Source: Trifolium pratense (lineage: Eukaryota > Streptophyta > Magnoliopsida > Fabales > Fabaceae). From it: 64,000 bases of DNA. The notes below the pieces were generated by a model that worked only from the letters and a program-made list of their open reading frames with translations, searched no databases and was not told the origin of the DNA. The stretch is taken from the NCBI RefSeq assembly GCF_020283565.1, contig NC_060059.1, positions 6,393,501-6,457,500 of the forward strand, given 5' to 3'. Position 1 is the first letter of the stretch. Each line of letters begins with the position of its first letter. Made by a program: the position numbers and the translations under genes. Positions 11,946-25,480 of the stretch are shown here, one piece after another.

Positions 11946-12940
11946 GATTCTTCCACTTTATTTTATTCTCTCGATCACCAGCTACTTTGTTGTTTTGCTA
12001 TTTCTTTTAACTTGGTTTTCTTTTTTTTGGATGTGTTTTATTCTCTTGACTGGGCTTTATAAAGGTGTAAAAGAATGAAGAAAAAATTAATAAGTGGATT
12101 TAATTTGGACAGAATCGAGATTGAAAATGGAGATAATTGAAAACGGTCATTCAACAAATCGATAATTATTACTTAATAATTATACCAGTACTCCAAAAAA
12201 CACTGTAGAACAAATCATACTTAATAATTACTTAATAGTTACTTGATACAAAAAAATTAATATTAATAATTACTTGATACAAATATTAATTTTGTTCCCC
12301 GAGAAGGGAACCGGTAATTTAGAGTTTGATCGCGATGTAAGTAAAGTCTGACAAATAATTATTTTCATCAAAAATCAAACTCGAATTCTTTCAAACGATT
12401 TGTCTTATAGAAGGAGGGAACCTTAACCACCGCACAATGTCTTGGTTAGATTAATATTAATATTTTTTTTGTTAATAATGAGCTGAGCATCGAACTCAGG
12501 ACCTAGAACGAGATTAATATTAATTATAGGATACATGGATTCAATTATTATTTTATTTTTTTGAATTTAGGATTCAATTATTTTTAATTATTGGATACAT
12601 GAATTCAATAATAAATGTAGAACAAATCATAATAGAAATAACTGTAATCTACAATTTAATTCTTAGAGATAAAGCTCGATCTTATTCATTTTTGTCAAGA
12701 TACTCTTATATATATATTTTTTGGGTTACAAAATACTCTTATATACGTTAATATAGGATAAAAGATACTAAATTTATTTTTTATATTCTAATGGTACACA
12801 ATTCTCATAAAAGGAGAGGTGTATTGAGATCAAAATGAATGAGAATAGAATTTTGAGAAGGAAGGGTGGAAGGTATGAGTTTATTTTCTGAGGGAGTGTG
12901 TGTGGTGTGGAATGGACCCAACACCATTAAGAGTTAGTTA
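11946..12940 (-). promoter_or_regulatory. PAE copy 1 upstream region
   Basis: Non-coding upstream DNA. A block near 12850-12920 (GAGAAGGAAGG and TGGTGTGGAATGGACCCA) recurs at 21731-21782 upstream of PAE copy 2 at a similar orientation, so the promoter was carried in the duplication and this stretch may be functional. Between about 12100 and 12700 there is AT-rich sequence with no recognisable gene. Confidence 0.55.
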
Positions 12941-14570
12941 ATCCATGGTTAGAAAAGTTAGTTACTTTGTGAACAAAGTTAATTTTATTTTTTAAAATAG
13001 CTAAAATTTATTGATAGTTAATTTTATTTCTTAAAATTGAGAGTTGACTTAATTTAACCTTACAAAGCCGACTTGTAAGGATTGTCTCTATTTTATAAAG
13101 GTCTAACAAATCGTGGAGGAGACTCTAATACTATCTTAGAATTGAAAGTTTGATTTAACTCAATTATACAAAATCGGCTTGAAATCATTTCGAAAACTCT
13201 CAAGAAGTTAGTTAGTTGCTAGCTAATTTCTATTGAGTGACGGTGTTATAACTAGATTTTGCTATCTAATGTGAGATTGACAAAGAATGTATATAACGTT
13301 ATGTGATCATATAATACAATATACATCAACAGAGTGTGTGTGAAATATCCATTACTTATGTGATCATATATAATACATCAACTGTTGGTTGGTGTATTCT
13401 TTACATGAGTGGTAACACTTGGCAATCAAATGAAGAATTGTGGTTAACAAATAACTTATCAATCTATGATTGAAAAGATTTTGAGATCTTTTTCACCAAG
13501 ATTTGATCACGTGGTAGTAGCAACTGAAGAATCCAACAATTTGGTAGAGATGAGCATAGAAAAACTTCAAGGTTCACTTGAGTTGAGACACACTTACTAA
13601 ATACTCAACTTTGTTAGAAATTGTAGGACAAAACACACATTCTGAAAACTAATTTGACATCCCTTGCTAATTCAAAGCTAAAATGGTTGTTTAATCAAAA
13701 TTTTACTTATTTTGTCTTCTTTTATTTAAAAAGTGTGTCTATTTTATTTTGCTAATAAGAAGATGTGAGATTATTGAAATGAATCATTGTGATAAAGAGA
13801 CAATGAAATGTTAATTAGGGATGATGTATTTTTTGAAATAAATGAAAAGAAATTGTTTGACATTTTATTTTTTTCATAAAATGCACAAAATTGTTCACTT
13901 TAAAAATTTGGCATCTCTTTTTTGGTTAGAAAAACTTGGTATCTCTTTGTTTTTGTTTTTGTTTTTTTTTTTTGAAGGATTGGTATCTCTTTGTTAGCAT
14001 GTAAAATTAACACAAATTTTAGAAAACAAAATACTATTTTATTTTATTTTGCAAAGGGGCCTAAACTTATGAAGATGTTGCACGTACTGGACTGGAATTG
14101 TCATTGTGCCTTCCATGAGTTTCACAGGCAAAAACATTGAGCTATCCATAATTGATGCTTTATGCATTAACATCCTTGGAAAAACTAAACCCTCCAACAG
14201 ATCAGATAAATTAGATGGACCAGTTCTGCACTAAGTGCACAAAGACCGGTCGAATTATAGTGTGATTAGTGAGCCATTTTAATCTTTACCAACCAAAACT
14301 ATTCTTCGTGACTTCAACGAAATTACAGTGTCACAATAATTTTGAGAAACTCGTCATTCACTCAAACATACACTAAAAAGTTGAGGTGCTAAGATAGCTT
14401 AAAGTTGAGGTGCTACAAGTTAGATTATAAAAGTTGCATAGCTTAAAGTCTAATGCCAGAGGTTGCTTTCAGTTGCTATTTATAGAAGGAACTGCTAAAC
14501 TGCTTGCTCCATTTGCTTGCTTACAACTAAAACAAGAAAACCACCGATAACAATAACTTTCTCCTATAAA
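12941..14570. other. Intergenic DNA between the two PAE genes
   Basis: No gene seen. About 13070-13190 holds another copy of the dispersed repeat noted at 4555-4715 (ACAAAATCGGCTTG, GGAGGAGACTCTAATAC). The rest is AT-rich with T runs near 13970 and no clear element ends. Confidence 0.4.
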
Positions 14571-14842
14571 TGGCATAATTGAAAGTATCATTCAAATCAT
14601 ATTTTCTCTTCTCATTCTTTTATCAAGAATTTTCTATATGCCTAGCATTCACTATGTGTATATACTTGTATGCTTTTGAATAAAAAAATATTCTTCTAGA
14701 TCCTTTTTTCAGAGAACTCGGATAGGAGAACCGGAAAGCTTGTTGATAAATTTCCAGTATCCTCTTCCAAATGACCTGAAACATTTCATACTGAGTTAGA
14801 ACAATGGACCATAAAGTCGCCATGATTACAAGAGAAGATTTT

Positions 14843-17800
14843 TTATAAGTTATTACCTGAGTTTATATATGGTATCAAATTATGACAAGTTTTATCACAT
14901 GGATATGCACAGTCTATTGCCTTGCTTCTGTTTCTACTAAAATACCAATCACCAACCGCTTCTGCAATAGTCTGTAAAAGGTAGAGCAGCTTAACACTTT
15001 TTTTTTTTCGATACAACATCATTTTTTCAAGTGTAAGCCTCAAATTTTGGTCAAAGGAGCAATGTTACATCAAACAATCCAATACTACGATATTGACATA
15101 GTTCAAAGATCTAATAGTGAGTCTTTGCGAGAATTCAAACTTCTTTCCCTATTTTACGCATATTGTAGGTTTAACTGGTTATCAGAATTTTGGTCACAAG
15201 AAAAAACTAGTTATCAGAAGTAAGTCAATATGTAGCACAACATAAATGCTAACCCAACAAACTAATTGAAATCTCACATACAATAAACAAGTTTATCATC
15301 ATCTCTTTGTCAAAGATTGGTACCTTGTCGTTTATTCTTGGAGAATCAGCTCCAAACCATGTTTCTTGCGATTCACTTTGGCAGTGAGCAAAACATGAAT
15401 TTATGAACATCCCCCCTCTACTTGAATAAAAGTAGAAGGGTTTCAAAGCTGCAGTCATGCTGAGCCTAAACCCTGAGTGAAGTGCATTGAATTAAAGAAA
15501 GTCAGTTCTATTCACAAATAGAAGGATGAAATTTGAACATGTGTATGAAGTAAACTACTTATTTCTGACAAAAGATACTAAGGTTTTTATAAACATACAA
15601 AAACTTCTTAATAAAAAATCGGTAATATTTTTTATAAAATGTGAAATTGATGGCAGATAAATTGAAAGACGAACCTTGCAATGTATCAATTTGGTCTGGT
15701 GTGCATGCCGCTGGGTTCACCTTACAGTGGTTCCAGTGCCCGCGGGGATCAGCTGAAGGTGGCACCAATATATGATGGAACTGTTGACATTTTAAGTTTA
15801 TCAATTTCGTAATTCGCCCAACCGAGTTTAATATAAAATACAACATAGAAAGTTAGAGATAAAATGCATCAAAAAACTATTACTTGGAATACATCATAGG
15901 CTGAGTTCAAGATAAAATATGGTGTTGATATATATTTCAACGCATATTGTGGAAAGAAGCACTGCATGGGAACAAGAAATATGTTAGAATGTGTACAAGC
16001 TTCCTGGGCTAATGATGCAAGTTAATGGGAAACATACCAAGTCTGGATAGGACAACGCACTGGTGCAGTTTTTATTAAGATTTTGTTCAATCCCCTGTTG
16101 AAAACAAAACTTTGTCAAGTAAGCCTGTTTACTATTACACAATTTTATTTCTGCTATACAATTTAAAAATTCAATATAGGGAATAGCATGTAAATTTTAA
16201 GAAAGCAACTTGCCACTAGTAAATTTTAACCTCACAATAGGTTGCTCAATGCTTATACTATCAATAATTGTTAATTGCTACTTATATCATGATGCTATGT
16301 ACTCGTATATTAATCTCTTTTAGCTTAGAAAAAAAACTCATACAGTGCATAACTTTCATTAAGAACATAAATTTATTGTCAATGATTAAAATGAAATCAT
16401 TTTCCAAAACACATTATGTATATAAATGGTGATTTGTTCAAGGTTACCTGCAATGTAACTAGACTTTTGACAAAGTATCTCATAGTGTGGTTCAAACTGA
16501 CATCTCTTCTGCAAAGAGGTGCAATAGGGATTATTAGTATTCAGATTTTTCTTAAATGACTCAGGATAGTGTAAATTTAATTAACATACCCATCAAGGAA
16601 AAAACCTGCGTCACTCAAGCATTTAACACTAGCATTAATTGGCAAATACTTGGTGAAGTTGTCACAATGATGAAAGGTGGCTAAACCTCCTGCTGAACAG
16701 CCTGAAAGCAAAGCCTAAGCAACATACTAGGTATTATAAATTCATTCAAACCATATCATTAAATTAAATATACTATAATCAATTAACTTAAATTTTCATA
16801 AAGAATAACTATACCTTGTGTGCCTTTCCTAAACCTTTGGGTAGAAGGTCGCCAATAATGGCTTCCCAAATCTTTTGCCCTTTAAAGTAAAGCTTTGTTG
16901 TCTGATTTTCATCTCACAAACACCAAGAATAATAAATCAGGAAAGTTGAATTTAGAACTATTTAAACTAGACTATGAAAAATGTATAACACTTTAGCCCA
17001 TGAAGATAATGAACCCAATTCCATCTTGATTCATTTTAATGTAATATTATTTTCTATGAAATTTCTCAGGTACGTGCTTATATATTTAAGGGCAGTCAGT
17101 GGTATTAAGGTATATGTTTTGTTTTTATTTTCCAAAACAAATTTTTTTGGTTTCACCGTTTCACATTGGTCTCTGAATGATTAAACGTTTCTCTTTAGTC
17201 CCTTAAAGATATTTGTATTTACCACATTGGTCCGTTCTGTTAATATTTTGCAAAAAAACGTTAATTTTGATTTCATATTAAACTAGATAATGGACTAATA
17301 TGAAACATACTCCATTATTGAGTATTAAACGAAATAAGGAACTTGTATGAAACCTATTAAACTAGATAAGTTACCAATATGAAAATTGGGAAATGTCTTG
17401 AAAAAATTACCCCATTATTGAACACTCTGTTTCCAGTAAATGAAGCTCCATCACAGTATCTCAGCTTCACCCTATTCCAATTATAAAAGTCTGGTACAGC
17501 AGTCACAGACAAATGCAAAATTTTAATAGTAAAAAAACGTACTCAAATGATAAAAAGCAAACTGACAAAAATTTGAGAAAGTTTGTTCAACAAAAATTGA
17601 TATATTTTGTCTAGATCAGATAAAAAATCAAATTTTGAGAAAGTAAATCAACTTTGATAGTCAAACCCACACGGTCACATGTCAAATGGACAACGAAAGC
17701 ACGCAAGATACAAGATTGGAAAGTTTTAAGCAGAACATAGCGTGAACACAGCTATGTGAATATTAAGGTGAAAAAACAAGAGGTAGCAATCTAGGTAACA

Positions 17801-20800
17801 AGAGCACGTGAAAGGGCAGCACATGAAATGGACAAACGAAACACACAAGATACAACATACAAGATTGGAAGGTTTTATGCAGAACAGAGCGTGAGAAGTG
17901 AGAACAGCTACGTGAAAATTAGAAGTAAGGTGAAAAAACAAAAGGTAGCAATCTAGGTAACAACAATAGCACGTGAAAGGGAATCTGGAGATGAAAGCTA
18001 GTTATTGTATAGATTCATTGGACTCATTTGGGCTTTACCTATTTGTCAGTGAACCATTGTTTCATTTTAAAATCAAAGAACAGTTGTTACAAGGACCATT
18101 GCCACAAGAAAAGTGCAATATGTGAGGATTGAGCTAAGTTGGTGTCGCCCAAATACCTAAACGGATTTTTTTTTTTTTTGAAGAAGCTAAATTAGCCCAC
18201 CCAAATTGGCGCCAGAGAGAATCGAACCTCAGACCTCAAGAGGAGCACACTCCCAGGTCCCAAGCCAATATCAATGCATCAACCCAAGTGGGTTCCTAAT
18301 CGGATATCCCTACACAAATGTCCATTATTGTGTGGGAATGTCTAATATAAATCCGATCTAATTTGATTAACATTCATAATTATTATTTTGTAACAAATAA
18401 AAAAATATTAATATTATTACATGGGAAAATAATTTGCTAAATTTCAGATGTGAAGAAAATTTATGAAATATGAAAAATTGATGAACTGTACATTAAAAAT
18501 TTCCCAAAAAGTTGGGGCTTGAAGTCCCTTTACATTAGCCCACAAAAAATAATGACATAATGAAGCTGGGGCCAAAAACATTTCACTCACAGCAAGGGAC
18601 CTCCTAAAATATCTAGAGGGAACCTTTATTATTTTTAGTAAAATAATTAATTTATAACCACTGTTTAATTTGTAAAATGGTCATTAGTAAAAATTTATCC
18701 TTAATTAAATGGGGTTAATTATTAATATTCAAATGAAATAATAAGAAAAGAAAAGCAAATCTTAATTTACCTGGATTAAGGGTGGCATTGTTGCTTAATA
18801 TACCAGAAAAGACCTCCAATTTGGTCATGTAACGTGTAGAACCCCTGCGAGTTTGTGCTCTTTCCAAGCATGATGGCAAGTCATTGCACCACCCACCTCC
18901 CTGTTAAGTACCATAAATATGGTGGTGATCATTAATAATTTATGAATGCAGAACCAAAAGAGTTTCTTCGGTACTTTAGATTTGGGCTCCACCGAACTAA
19001 CTGAAATAACTAGCTGCTGTTTTCATCCACTTTGTCATTTCAAGATTTCAATTTCAATGTCTTTGCTTGGATTCAAAGTTTTATAAGTGAAATTTTATCC
19101 TCAGACATACCTATATATGGCCCAACAATTACATTGCTTCCTATCATATCATATAGTTCATCTTTCACTTCACTCTTTTTCTTTTCTTTTTGTTTGAATA
19201 ATATTTCGCATCACAGTACTATTAAATGAGAAAATTACACTGGCAAAAACAATTTGATTTTAAAATACACTATTCTTGAATTTTTACGAATTTTTAAATG
19301 TCTGTAAATTGTAGAAGATAAAAAAGTGAGACAAACTAAACATTTTTTTTTTTGAAAACAAGACAAACTAAACATATATGACCACATATAGTGTCTTTAT
19401 TTATATGTTTTTTTGTTTAAATAATAGTATAACTCGTAGGCACAATTTTAATTTTTTATAATAATACACAATTTTAGTAGTATAAATGATTGTACAGTGT
19501 CATTAATGTTTTGGATTAAAGTGTTTTGATGTCTCCTATATTTGTCCAATTATTTTAGGCATAAACTACTAGGTTTAATCTAATGATAAAGATTTATAGT
19601 ATGGTAGAGGTCCTCGAGTCGATATGAGAGTGTAAAAAAATAAAAATGATATGCAATTGGAAGTTCAGAAAGGGGATAATATAATAATTTAAACGAGGGC
19701 ATTTGATATTATGTAACTGGAAGTTTAGAACTGTTAAATAACATTTTCTTATTCTATTTGCTGTCAAAGAAACATTTTCTTATGATCATTAATTATTTAT
19801 TTTAAGTTTATAAAGTCAACCCACTCACGAGTCATGTGTAAGGTGGACTGGAGCGTAGTAAATCCAAAAACATGACAGCACCAGCATGTGGGATTTTATT
19901 TTATTTTGTATGCTCATGTTATTATTTAAAAAAGTAAAGTTATATATGCCACCTGTTAAATTTTCTGGATTGGAATTTGGCAACTTGCATTAGCTAATTG
20001 AATTAGCTAAACAAAATAAACTATAAATTAGTAAAATTAACCTAAAAACTAGTGGAAATGTTTTCATCAAACAGGTCTCAATTTTTTTATCATGTGGACT
20101 TGTAAGTTTCTATAAACCATAAATTCAAAATGTAGTGTTAAATGAGAGCGTATCTTTGATATCATGATGTAACATCAAAATCACACTGATTTATTGTGAT
20201 TGTATAGAAACTACAAAGTACGGTCTTTGAAAAATTATAATAGATCACCGTGATTCTAACATATAATCATTATACGAAAGATAGGCTAAGACCGCGTTAG
20301 TAGAAAGATCAAATTCATGTAAAGCAGAGCTCGCGCAATTTTCTAGGCACACAAAAACACTATCGTAAAACATTTGGAAACCAACCAATGACCCTTCAAC
20401 CCCAGACCCACTTTTTCAAACGCAACAAAACAACACTGACACTTCCGTAACTTTTTCGCACACCATTTTCACTTTTACTTCTTTTAACATCAATAATCAA
20501 TCTTATACTAACAAGTAATAACTCGTACATAAGCTAAGATCATAAACCATATACTTATTATTCATATCAATATCAATGTGTTCAATTCTAAAATAGTAAA
20601 TAAATAAATAAAGTGAGAAAAATATGAGTATACCTCAAATTGTAGAAGCCAATTGTTTTGACCCGCTCCATATCCCCTATCCAAATGATAGGCCGGTAAA
20701 CTTCCATCCAAACAAACTACAAATTCACAACCACTCCAAATTTTAATAAATAATAATAATAACAACCAATGAAGCATTGACACCTACACTTTTCTAAAAT

Positions 20801-21175
20801 TAAACATCTCGGCGTCGGACACTCGTCACCAACACAACACCGGCCAGCCATATAATATTATCGTTAGCCACATTAATATTATCGGTGTCCATGTATCAAT
20901 CAGTGCCGTGTCTGTGTTGTTTTGGCTCGTCACATCGGGTGCTTCATGGATAACTAATAACTGTTTCAACAAATAAATAACTGAAGAAAATAAATAAATA
21001 AACTAAAATTTCACTTACGAGCACCAGTATCACGTGCGTTGGCAACGAGCGTCATGTTCACCAGAAGCCTTTGTTCTGCTGAGTTAACACGCCATGGCTC
21101 CACCGTGATTATACACAATAATGCCAAAGCCACAACAAACTTCGTCTTCTTCTTCAGATATATGAACGGAATCAT
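14843..21175 (-). CDS. PAE: Pectin acetylesterase, tandem copy 2 (413 aa)
   Basis: Paralog of the gene at 8257-11945 with the same 12-exon plan: 21175-21019, 20716-20634, 18900-18771, 17490-17411, 16901-16815, 16714-16590, 16508-16448, 16094-16038, 15961-15884, 15780-15675, 15472-15324, 14971-14843. They total 1242 nt, in phase. The leader [20 protein letters not shown] has a Lys-rich start and a hydrophobic core, fitting secretion. Catalytic residues are all present: Ser185 in GCSAGG, Asp283 in LNSAYD and His351 in SCFAHCQ. Exon 8 is one codon shorter and exon 11 one codon longer than in copy 1. The stop used in copy 1 (CCA TAA) is CCA TAT here, giving a C-terminal tail YINSGNNL. Introns 2 and 3 are swollen to about 1.7 and 1.3 kb by repeats. 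Both genes appear intact. Confidence 0.93.
18167..18294 (-). mobile_element. tRNA-derived SINE in PAE copy 2 intron 3
   Basis: A 128 bp minus-strand relative of the SINE at 9363-9594. The B box GAGGTTCGATTCTC lies near 18215-18228, the head reads AACCCACTTGGGTTGATGC, and the tail is a plus-strand T run at 18167-18179. Flanking 11 bp target duplications CCTAAACGGAT (18156-18166) and CCTAATCGGAT (18295-18305) differ at one base. Copy 1's equivalent intron lacks it. Confidence 0.87.
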
Positions 21176-21900
21176 AATTTTTCCACTTGAGATTCAATAC
21201 AGAAGAAAGTAAGATCTAAATACAACTGTAATCTCACTACTACTCTGTTGTTGGTTTTAATTAAGACGTAAAAGAATGAAGTAATAATGAATTATGAATC
21301 ACAATGGATTTGGAACTAATCGGAAATAGTAATTGAAATATCGTAACTGAAATCTACGCTTCATTGATTTGTTATGCGAAATAGTTAGTTAGATATGAAT
21401 CAAGTTTGTTGAAAAAGACAATATCGGCTTAACCATCGCAATAAATCAATAATTAGCACTAGTTAATTAATCAATAATAAAAAAAATTAATAATAATAAG
21501 GAAGAATTTATATAACGCACGCACGCACGCACAATGTGAAAAGGAAAAAGTGAAAAGAGAAGCGTGAAAAGAATGAAATGAAATGAAAGAATATCTGTTA
21601 ATAGGGTTGAGAATCGCGGTTGTGAGAAGCTATATAAGGAAATGAAGGTGCTAGTGCGCAGTGTCGTATTGAGAAGGAAGTGTATTATTAGAATTAGAAT
21701 TAGAATTAGAATTAGAATTAGAATTAGAATTGAGAAGGAAGGTGTTGAAGGAGTGTAGTGTGTATGGTGTGGAATGGACCCACCACGAAAGAGAATATGA
21801 ATATGGATCAAGATGCCAACCATAACATAACATAACATAACCAAACCATGTTGAAGTGGTGGGGTTTGCTTTTTTGCTATCTTTGAATTCAAGTTATGGC
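21176..21900 (-). promoter_or_regulatory. PAE copy 2 upstream region
   Basis: Non-coding promoter region. It contains an (ACGC)n run near 21520-21533, the hexanucleotide repeat at 21687-21731, the block shared with the copy 1 promoter (21731-21782) and a (CATAA)n run near 21820-21840. Open frames reading through the repeats are low-complexity and not genes. Confidence 0.5.
21687..21731. repeat. (ATTAGA)n microsatellite
   Basis: About seven and a half perfect copies of a six-base unit in the PAE copy 2 promoter, 0.5 kb upstream of the start codon. Likely length-polymorphic (inference from its purity). Confidence 0.95.
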
Positions 21901-22013
21901 TAACTATTGATTCTTTTTTGTTTTAGTTAGTTAGAGTAACCACCACTAACCCCAAAAAAAATTTCCTTCTTTTTTTTTTCAAAAATTTATATAAGTTGTT
22001 TTAGGCTCTGTTT

Positions 22014-22385
22014 GATAAAAATAAGCTATAAGCTAGCGATAGCTGAAAAATTAGTAAAATAAAATTAAAGTGTTTGACAAATTTAGCTATTGTAATTATA
22101 AAATGACATGAAAGTACATGGTTAGTGGGTATGTTTAGTGGGTAGTCATTATATTTAAAAAAAATAAAGAAATAATGAATAAAAATAATATGGGTAAAAA
22201 TGGGAAAAATGTAAAAAAAAAAACTATAAGTTATAAGCTCATAAACTACTTGAAATAGCATCTCAAAAAACGTTTTAAGGTAGTTAGAGAAGCTCGTTAC
22301 CAAACACTTCACATTTTTATCAAACAACCTTATAAGCTAGTCCAATAAGCTATAAGTTAGCTTATTGGACTTACCAAATAATGTC
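22014..22385. mobile_element. PIF/Harbinger (Tourist-like) MITE, copy 2
   Basis: A 372 bp element starting GGCTCTGTTTGATAA and ending TTACCAAATAATGTC, with TTA directly outside each end (22011-22013 and 22386-22388). The interior is related to the copies at 3031-3393 and 45618-46035. Its right end has diverged more than the left. Confidence 0.82.
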
Positions 22386-22444
22386 TTAATGATAAATTGG
22401 AACAGAAGAGGTCCTGTCAGCATAATTCGTAGGGATGTTGCATT

Positions 22445-23105
22445 TTATATGCAGGGTCGGATCAGTGGCGGAACCAAGAAAAAATATTGTGGGTGGGCCG
22501 AAAAATAGTCAATATATTTTTAAATTGAATTTTTTTGGTCCTCTATTTTCATATGTTACAATTTTGGTACCAACAATTTATACTTTTACTCTAAAAATTG
22601 TGATTTTTTGCAATAAAGATGATTTATTGTCTCCAACATTAAATCTAAAGATAAAATATCAAATTTGAGACCAAAATCCATATTTTTTTGGCATTAAAAA
22701 AAATAGTTATTTTTAAGGAGAAAAAAAACATTGAGATAGAACTAAAATTGCAATAAATGTGAAAATATGGGACTTAAAAAATTAAATATTAATTAAGCAT
22801 ATTTTTTATGTCATTTCATATTTATATATGGTAGTTTAATTGTTAATTTTATCTAATACTATAAATTCAATTAATTATGAACTAATATTTACACTAATAC
22901 TTGAACTAATATGAGTTATTTATAATGATCATTAATAAACTCTAAATTAATATTTATACAAATATGTATACTGAATGAATTAAAATCATTAATAATACAT
23001 TTAAATTAATACTTTACATATAAAAAAAAATAATATTTTGGGGTGGGGTAGGCCGTGGGCCTGTGGCCCACCTCAGCCCACCCTTAGATGCGCTACCGGA
23101 TCGGA
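22445..23105. mobile_element. Degenerate DNA-transposon-like repeat
   Basis: Bounded by GTGGCGGAACCAAG on the left and by GTGGGCCTGTGGCCCACC with GCGCTACCGGATCGGA on the right, around an AT-rich core without coding capacity. The GTGGGTGGGCCG and CAGCCCACCC blocks near the two ends form an imperfect inverted pair. Family not identified; borders approximate. Confidence 0.4.
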
Positions 23106-23447
23106 TTATCAATTTCAAATCTTTTACTTTAAGAGGTGGATTTGTAGTTATTAGGCTACTAAAAAAAATGGAATAGATTATGCATAACAAACCATAGGAA
23201 GCTTTTTTAAATTTCAGATTTTGGAGATTTAGGAATTTTAATTTGTTTAATGTATGAAGGATATGAACAAAAATGAGAGATCCTCTCCGGAGAAGATGAA
23301 TAATCGGGGGAAAACTAATAGGGTTAAATAAGTAAACTTAATGGTAATCGATTTTAATATATTCGATAAATCTTTTATATTTGGTAAAGCATTTTTATCT
23401 TTTATTCCCAAAAATATATAAATATAGTTTGAAATACAAATACCAAT

Positions 23448-23590
23448 AATGAATTGGTCCAAAGTGGGAAGGATCTATGCCCTCAAGTATGTGGTCAGAC
23501 GTTCGATTCCTAACTCATATTTATGAAGAAAATTCGATTAGAGGAGAGAACTCATCTTATATGCTTCACAGATTCTCCAATCGGTATTAA
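23448..23590 (+). mobile_element. SINE-like sequence
   Basis: A tRNA-like head with A-box-like TTGGTCCAAAGTGG (about 23454-23467) is followed by a B-box-like GACGTTCGATTCCT near 23499-23512. The head recurs at 25435-25460. The tail end and target duplication were not resolved. Confidence 0.45.
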
Positions 23591-25430
23591 TCATAGACAG
23601 ATAATTTATGATAACGTATTTAGTCAATGCAAGTTTTGGAACGTAGCATAAATTATGAATGTATGATGTATCTATAGGTGGGGATTTTATTGGGTCATTA
23701 GCCGCTTTCTTTCTCTAACAAGACTAATACAGCTGTGTGGTCTTTTTGATGGAGATGGGATGAGGGTGGATATATAAAAAGAAATTAAGCAAGAGGTGTA
23801 GACTTTGCTGCCTGAGAACGAACCTAATCGTGGTAGGTCCTTTTTGTTTGCCAACTTGTGTTCACCGTAATTTACTCTCTAAATAAATTGTTGGGTAGAA
23901 GAAGAGGGAAGAATTAGGTGTAGACATCAACAATAAAATAATGCTAATTTCATTGAAAATTGATATTAAAAAAATAATAATTTGATTGAAAATAAATTGT
24001 ATGAGGTTGGTCGTAACATTCAACATACTATTTGCACCCAAAAAATAAAACATTCAACATATACTATCACTCTCACTAAGTCTTAACTCCCTACTTTTAA
24101 CCACTCAACCATATTTATAGATTTTTACAAAGCAACAATATTAAATTACAAGCTAGCGCACAAATCTCTACCGATAAGTTGTTCTATTTTGAATCTCTGT
24201 GGAGATGCACGGAGATAGAACTCCTAATGATGCGCACCCATGTCATGGCGATATCTGCCTCGAAACCCTCGACTTGCTTCATCTCCTAGTGGTGGGAGGT
24301 TTCCCGTGGAGCGACCACGAGTTAGGTAGAGTAGCCCTATAGGTAGTTAGTAGACTTCCCCTCAACCTCTCAACTCATACAGAGGGCCTACGCTAGGACA
24401 AATCTATACACTTCAATTTCTCAAACATTTATTCAATACATCATTTTTTTCAATATTTTTTTTATCAAATGGCATTACTAATTAACATGTCATATTTATC
24501 AAATGGTTCTCTCTATTTCTTTTATTATAGACTAAACTTTTGGACGAACCAAGTTTAATGTCACATTCGATTCAATATGTATGTACTCTGTATAAACAAT
24601 TTTTCAAAATCTTACAACATATGTCTCACTCTAGCATTTTTCATCCACTTCAAGCTTATAATAACTTAGGCATCAAAATGTTTACAAATACACCGTTCAA
24701 TCGTTGTCATCTCAAATTTCGACTTCCACCTTCATTTATGAAAAATTTCTTTCACCGATCCACCATTACTGTGGATTCTCCTCCTTTGAATTTTTTTTTT
24801 TTCAAAACACTTTCTGTCTCAATGTGTCCTTTTGGATATGAGCCTCATGAATTTTTTATTTTTTTATATTACTGAATTATTAAATAAAAATAAATGGGGT
24901 TTGGAAATGGCAAGCAATGTAAACAGCAGTATGTACAATATGCATGACTTCTACTTTCATCTGCACAAGCAGCCAAATATGTCATGTTCTATCGACTATC
25001 GCCATCGGTCAGTACTATTTTATATACGCAGCAAACAAAATTGTTTTGTCGGGGTTAACATTATTACATTTTTTGGAGTATAGCAGCTATAAGGACATGT
25101 TATCTTTGCTGTATCTTACTGTAAAAATGTACATGTTTTTCACTTTTCGGTCACTATTTTTTTCCTTCAAAATAATGTAAATCTTTCTGTTCGCGACATG
25201 CCGACGTATGGCTCTTGAAATCCCTTTGGCTTCCATTGAACTTTGAAGTGGTGAATTGAAGGTGATTGTTGAAGGAGACTGATTTGCAGAGGTGATTGTT
25301 GGACTTTGACGGTAGGTGGCTGTCTTAACTGTTGGTCTCATCCAACGATTTCTAGACCATAGAACTCCATATTTTGGTCTTATCCAACGATGGAAGTAAA
25401 ATTGAGATGAAAAATGTTTCAATTTTTTTA
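23591..25430. other. Intergenic DNA, no gene seen
   Basis: Mostly AT-rich. About 24180-24410 is markedly more GC-rich than its surroundings but has no sustained open frame and was not identified. Open frames around 24540-25180 have low-complexity, Phe/Ser-rich translations and no neighbouring gene signals, so they are not called. Confidence 0.4.
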
Positions 25431-25480
25431 CCAACAATGAATTGGTCCAAGTGGTAAGGATCCACCATGTATGCCCCACT
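25431..25480 (+). mobile_element. Truncated SINE head
   Basis: AATGAATTGGTCCAAGTGG followed by TAAGGATCCA matches the head of the SINE-like sequence at 23448-23590. The B box and tail are missing, so this is a fragment. Confidence 0.4.

Noticed and set aside
21467..21892. 141-codon open frame upstream of PAE copy 2
   Set aside because: Low-complexity Ile/Leu/Ser translation through a hexanucleotide repeat; lies in promoter DNA.
24540..25180. Overlapping open frames between PAE copy 2 and SPPL1
   Set aside because: Phe/Ser/Tyr-rich translations of AT-rich DNA that overlap in different frames; no domain.
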